Positions 25,636 to 26,284 of a DNA stretch of 26,284 bases are shown here, piece by piece; positions within the stretch are counted from its first letter, which is position 1, and every line of letters begins with the position of its first letter. The position numbers and the translations under genes are program-made. The notes below the pieces were generated by a model. The model saw only the letters and a program-made list of their open reading frames with translations, did no database searches and was not told the DNA's origin. Source of the DNA: an uncultured beta proteobacterium (GTDB taxonomy: Bacteria > Pseudomonadota > Gammaproteobacteria > Burkholderiales > SG8-39); assembly GCA_902826155.1 (NCBI GenBank), contig CADEDU010000085.1, forward strand, positions 1 to 26,284, in the 5' to 3' direction.

Positions 25636-26283
25636 ATGAACACTCCCGACTGGTGGTCCCTGTCGACGGCGCAGGTCGTCATCGAATTCGTCGCGACGCT
25701 CGCGTTCGCCCTCTCGGGGGTGCTCGCGGCTGCACGGGCGCGCCTGGACGCAGTGGGTGTCTGCGTCGTTGCCGGCGTGACCGCGTTCGGTGGCGGCACA
25801 GTACGCGACCTGCTGCTCGACCGGCGGCCGTTCTTCTGGGTGGAACACTCGCACCAGGTGTGGGCCGTGTTCCTGCTGTGTCTGGGGGCGATGACCTTCC
25901 TGCGCGCGCGCCACTTCCACCCGACCGAGCGCGCGACGCAGTGGCCCGACGCACTCGGGCTGGGCCTGTTCTCAGCGAGCGGCACCCAGCTCGCTCTCGC
26001 CGCCGGGATGCCTGCGCTGCTCGCGGTGTTGATGGGCGTGATCACCGCCATCTTCGGCGGCGTGCTGCGCGACGTCGTGTGCAACGAGGTGCCCGCGGCG
26101 TTCAGCGACCACCGGCCCTATGCGATCTGCAGCTTCGCCGGCGGCTGGGCCATGATCGGGCTGCATGCGTTCGGCGCACCCGCGTGGGCCGAGCTGGTTG
26201 CAGCGACGGCGGTGGCGATTACATTGCGTATGCTTGCGCTCTGGCTCGACTGGCGCTTGCCGGTGTGGAAAACGGGCGATTGA
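25636..26283 (+). CDS. TRIC / UPF0126 family membrane protein
   Basis: 215 aa from the ATG at 25636. About seven hydrophobic helices form two homologous halves; each half carries the family glycine motif: FGGGTVRDLLLDR (51-63) and FGGVLRDVVCNEVP (140-153). Bacterial members are trimeric cation channels in some cases; others (YadS/YicG-like) have been linked to glycine transport, so the substrate is open. It is a single gene after the exporter operon, on the same strand with a 194-bp gap, and has no obvious link to phosphorus metabolism. The first 15 residues are polar and aromatic (NTPDWW). Confidence 0.88.
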   Translation: MNTPDWWSLSTAQVVIEFVATLAFALSGVLAAARARLDAVGVCVVAGVTAFGGGTVRDLLLDRRPFFWVEHSHQVWAVFLLCLGAMTFLRARHFHPTERATQWPDALGLGLFSASGTQLALAAGMPALLAVLMGVITAIFGGVLRDVVCNEVPAAFSDHRPYAICSFAGGWAMIGLHAFGAPAWAELVAATAVAITLRMLALWLDWRLPVWKTGD

Positions 26284-26284
26284 G

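Overview
The window is a phosphorus-acquisition island from a G+C-rich proteobacterium. The gene order pstC-pstA-pstB-phoU-phoB-phoR, the C-P lyase type and the compact, overlapping operons suggest a betaproteobacterium, but no rRNA, tRNA or other firm taxonomic marker is present, so this is inference. No insertion sequence, CRISPR array or tRNA was seen. Genes fill the window and no gap without a gene exceeds 300 bases.

Left third (1-7647), phosphonate use. The 3' end of a phnE permease gene and a PhnZ-type HD oxygenase gene (+ strand) converge on the complete C-P lyase operon phnGHIJKLM (- strand, 6607 to 733). A DUF1045 / 2H-phosphoesterase gene is divergent from phnG. The shared 149-bp spacer carries a Pho box, a -10 placed 10 nt from it, and a perfect palindrome over the predicted start point.

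Middle (7821-17388), phosphate sensing and uptake. A small unknown gene overlaps the end of phoR. The operon pstC-pstA-pstB-phoU-phoB-phoR runs on the - strand. Divergent from it on the + strand are sixA (phosphohistidine phosphatase), an OlsB-type ornithine-lipid acyltransferase, pstS and a second PhoB-type regulator with no kinase partner. Pho-box-like direct repeats were found by eye before pstC, sixA, olsB and pstS.

Right third (17352-26283). A phosphite operon ptxABCD (ABC transporter plus NAD-dependent phosphite dehydrogenase) runs on the - strand and overlaps the 3' end of the second phoB tail-to-tail. Divergent from it is a four-gene exporter: TolC-type outer membrane protein, HlyD-type adaptor, MacB/DevC-type permease and DevA/LolD-type ATPase. 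The window ends with a TRIC/UPF0126 membrane protein.

Together the genes would let the cell sense low phosphate (PstSCAB-PhoU-PhoR-PhoB), scavenge phosphate, break C-P bonds, oxidise phosphite to phosphate, and perhaps spare phosphate by making phosphorus-free ornithine lipids. The points most worth following up are the ptxABCD operon paired with an orphan PhoB instead of the LysR regulator PtxE, the phnG promoter palindrome, the possible PhoB control of olsB, and the unassigned exporter.
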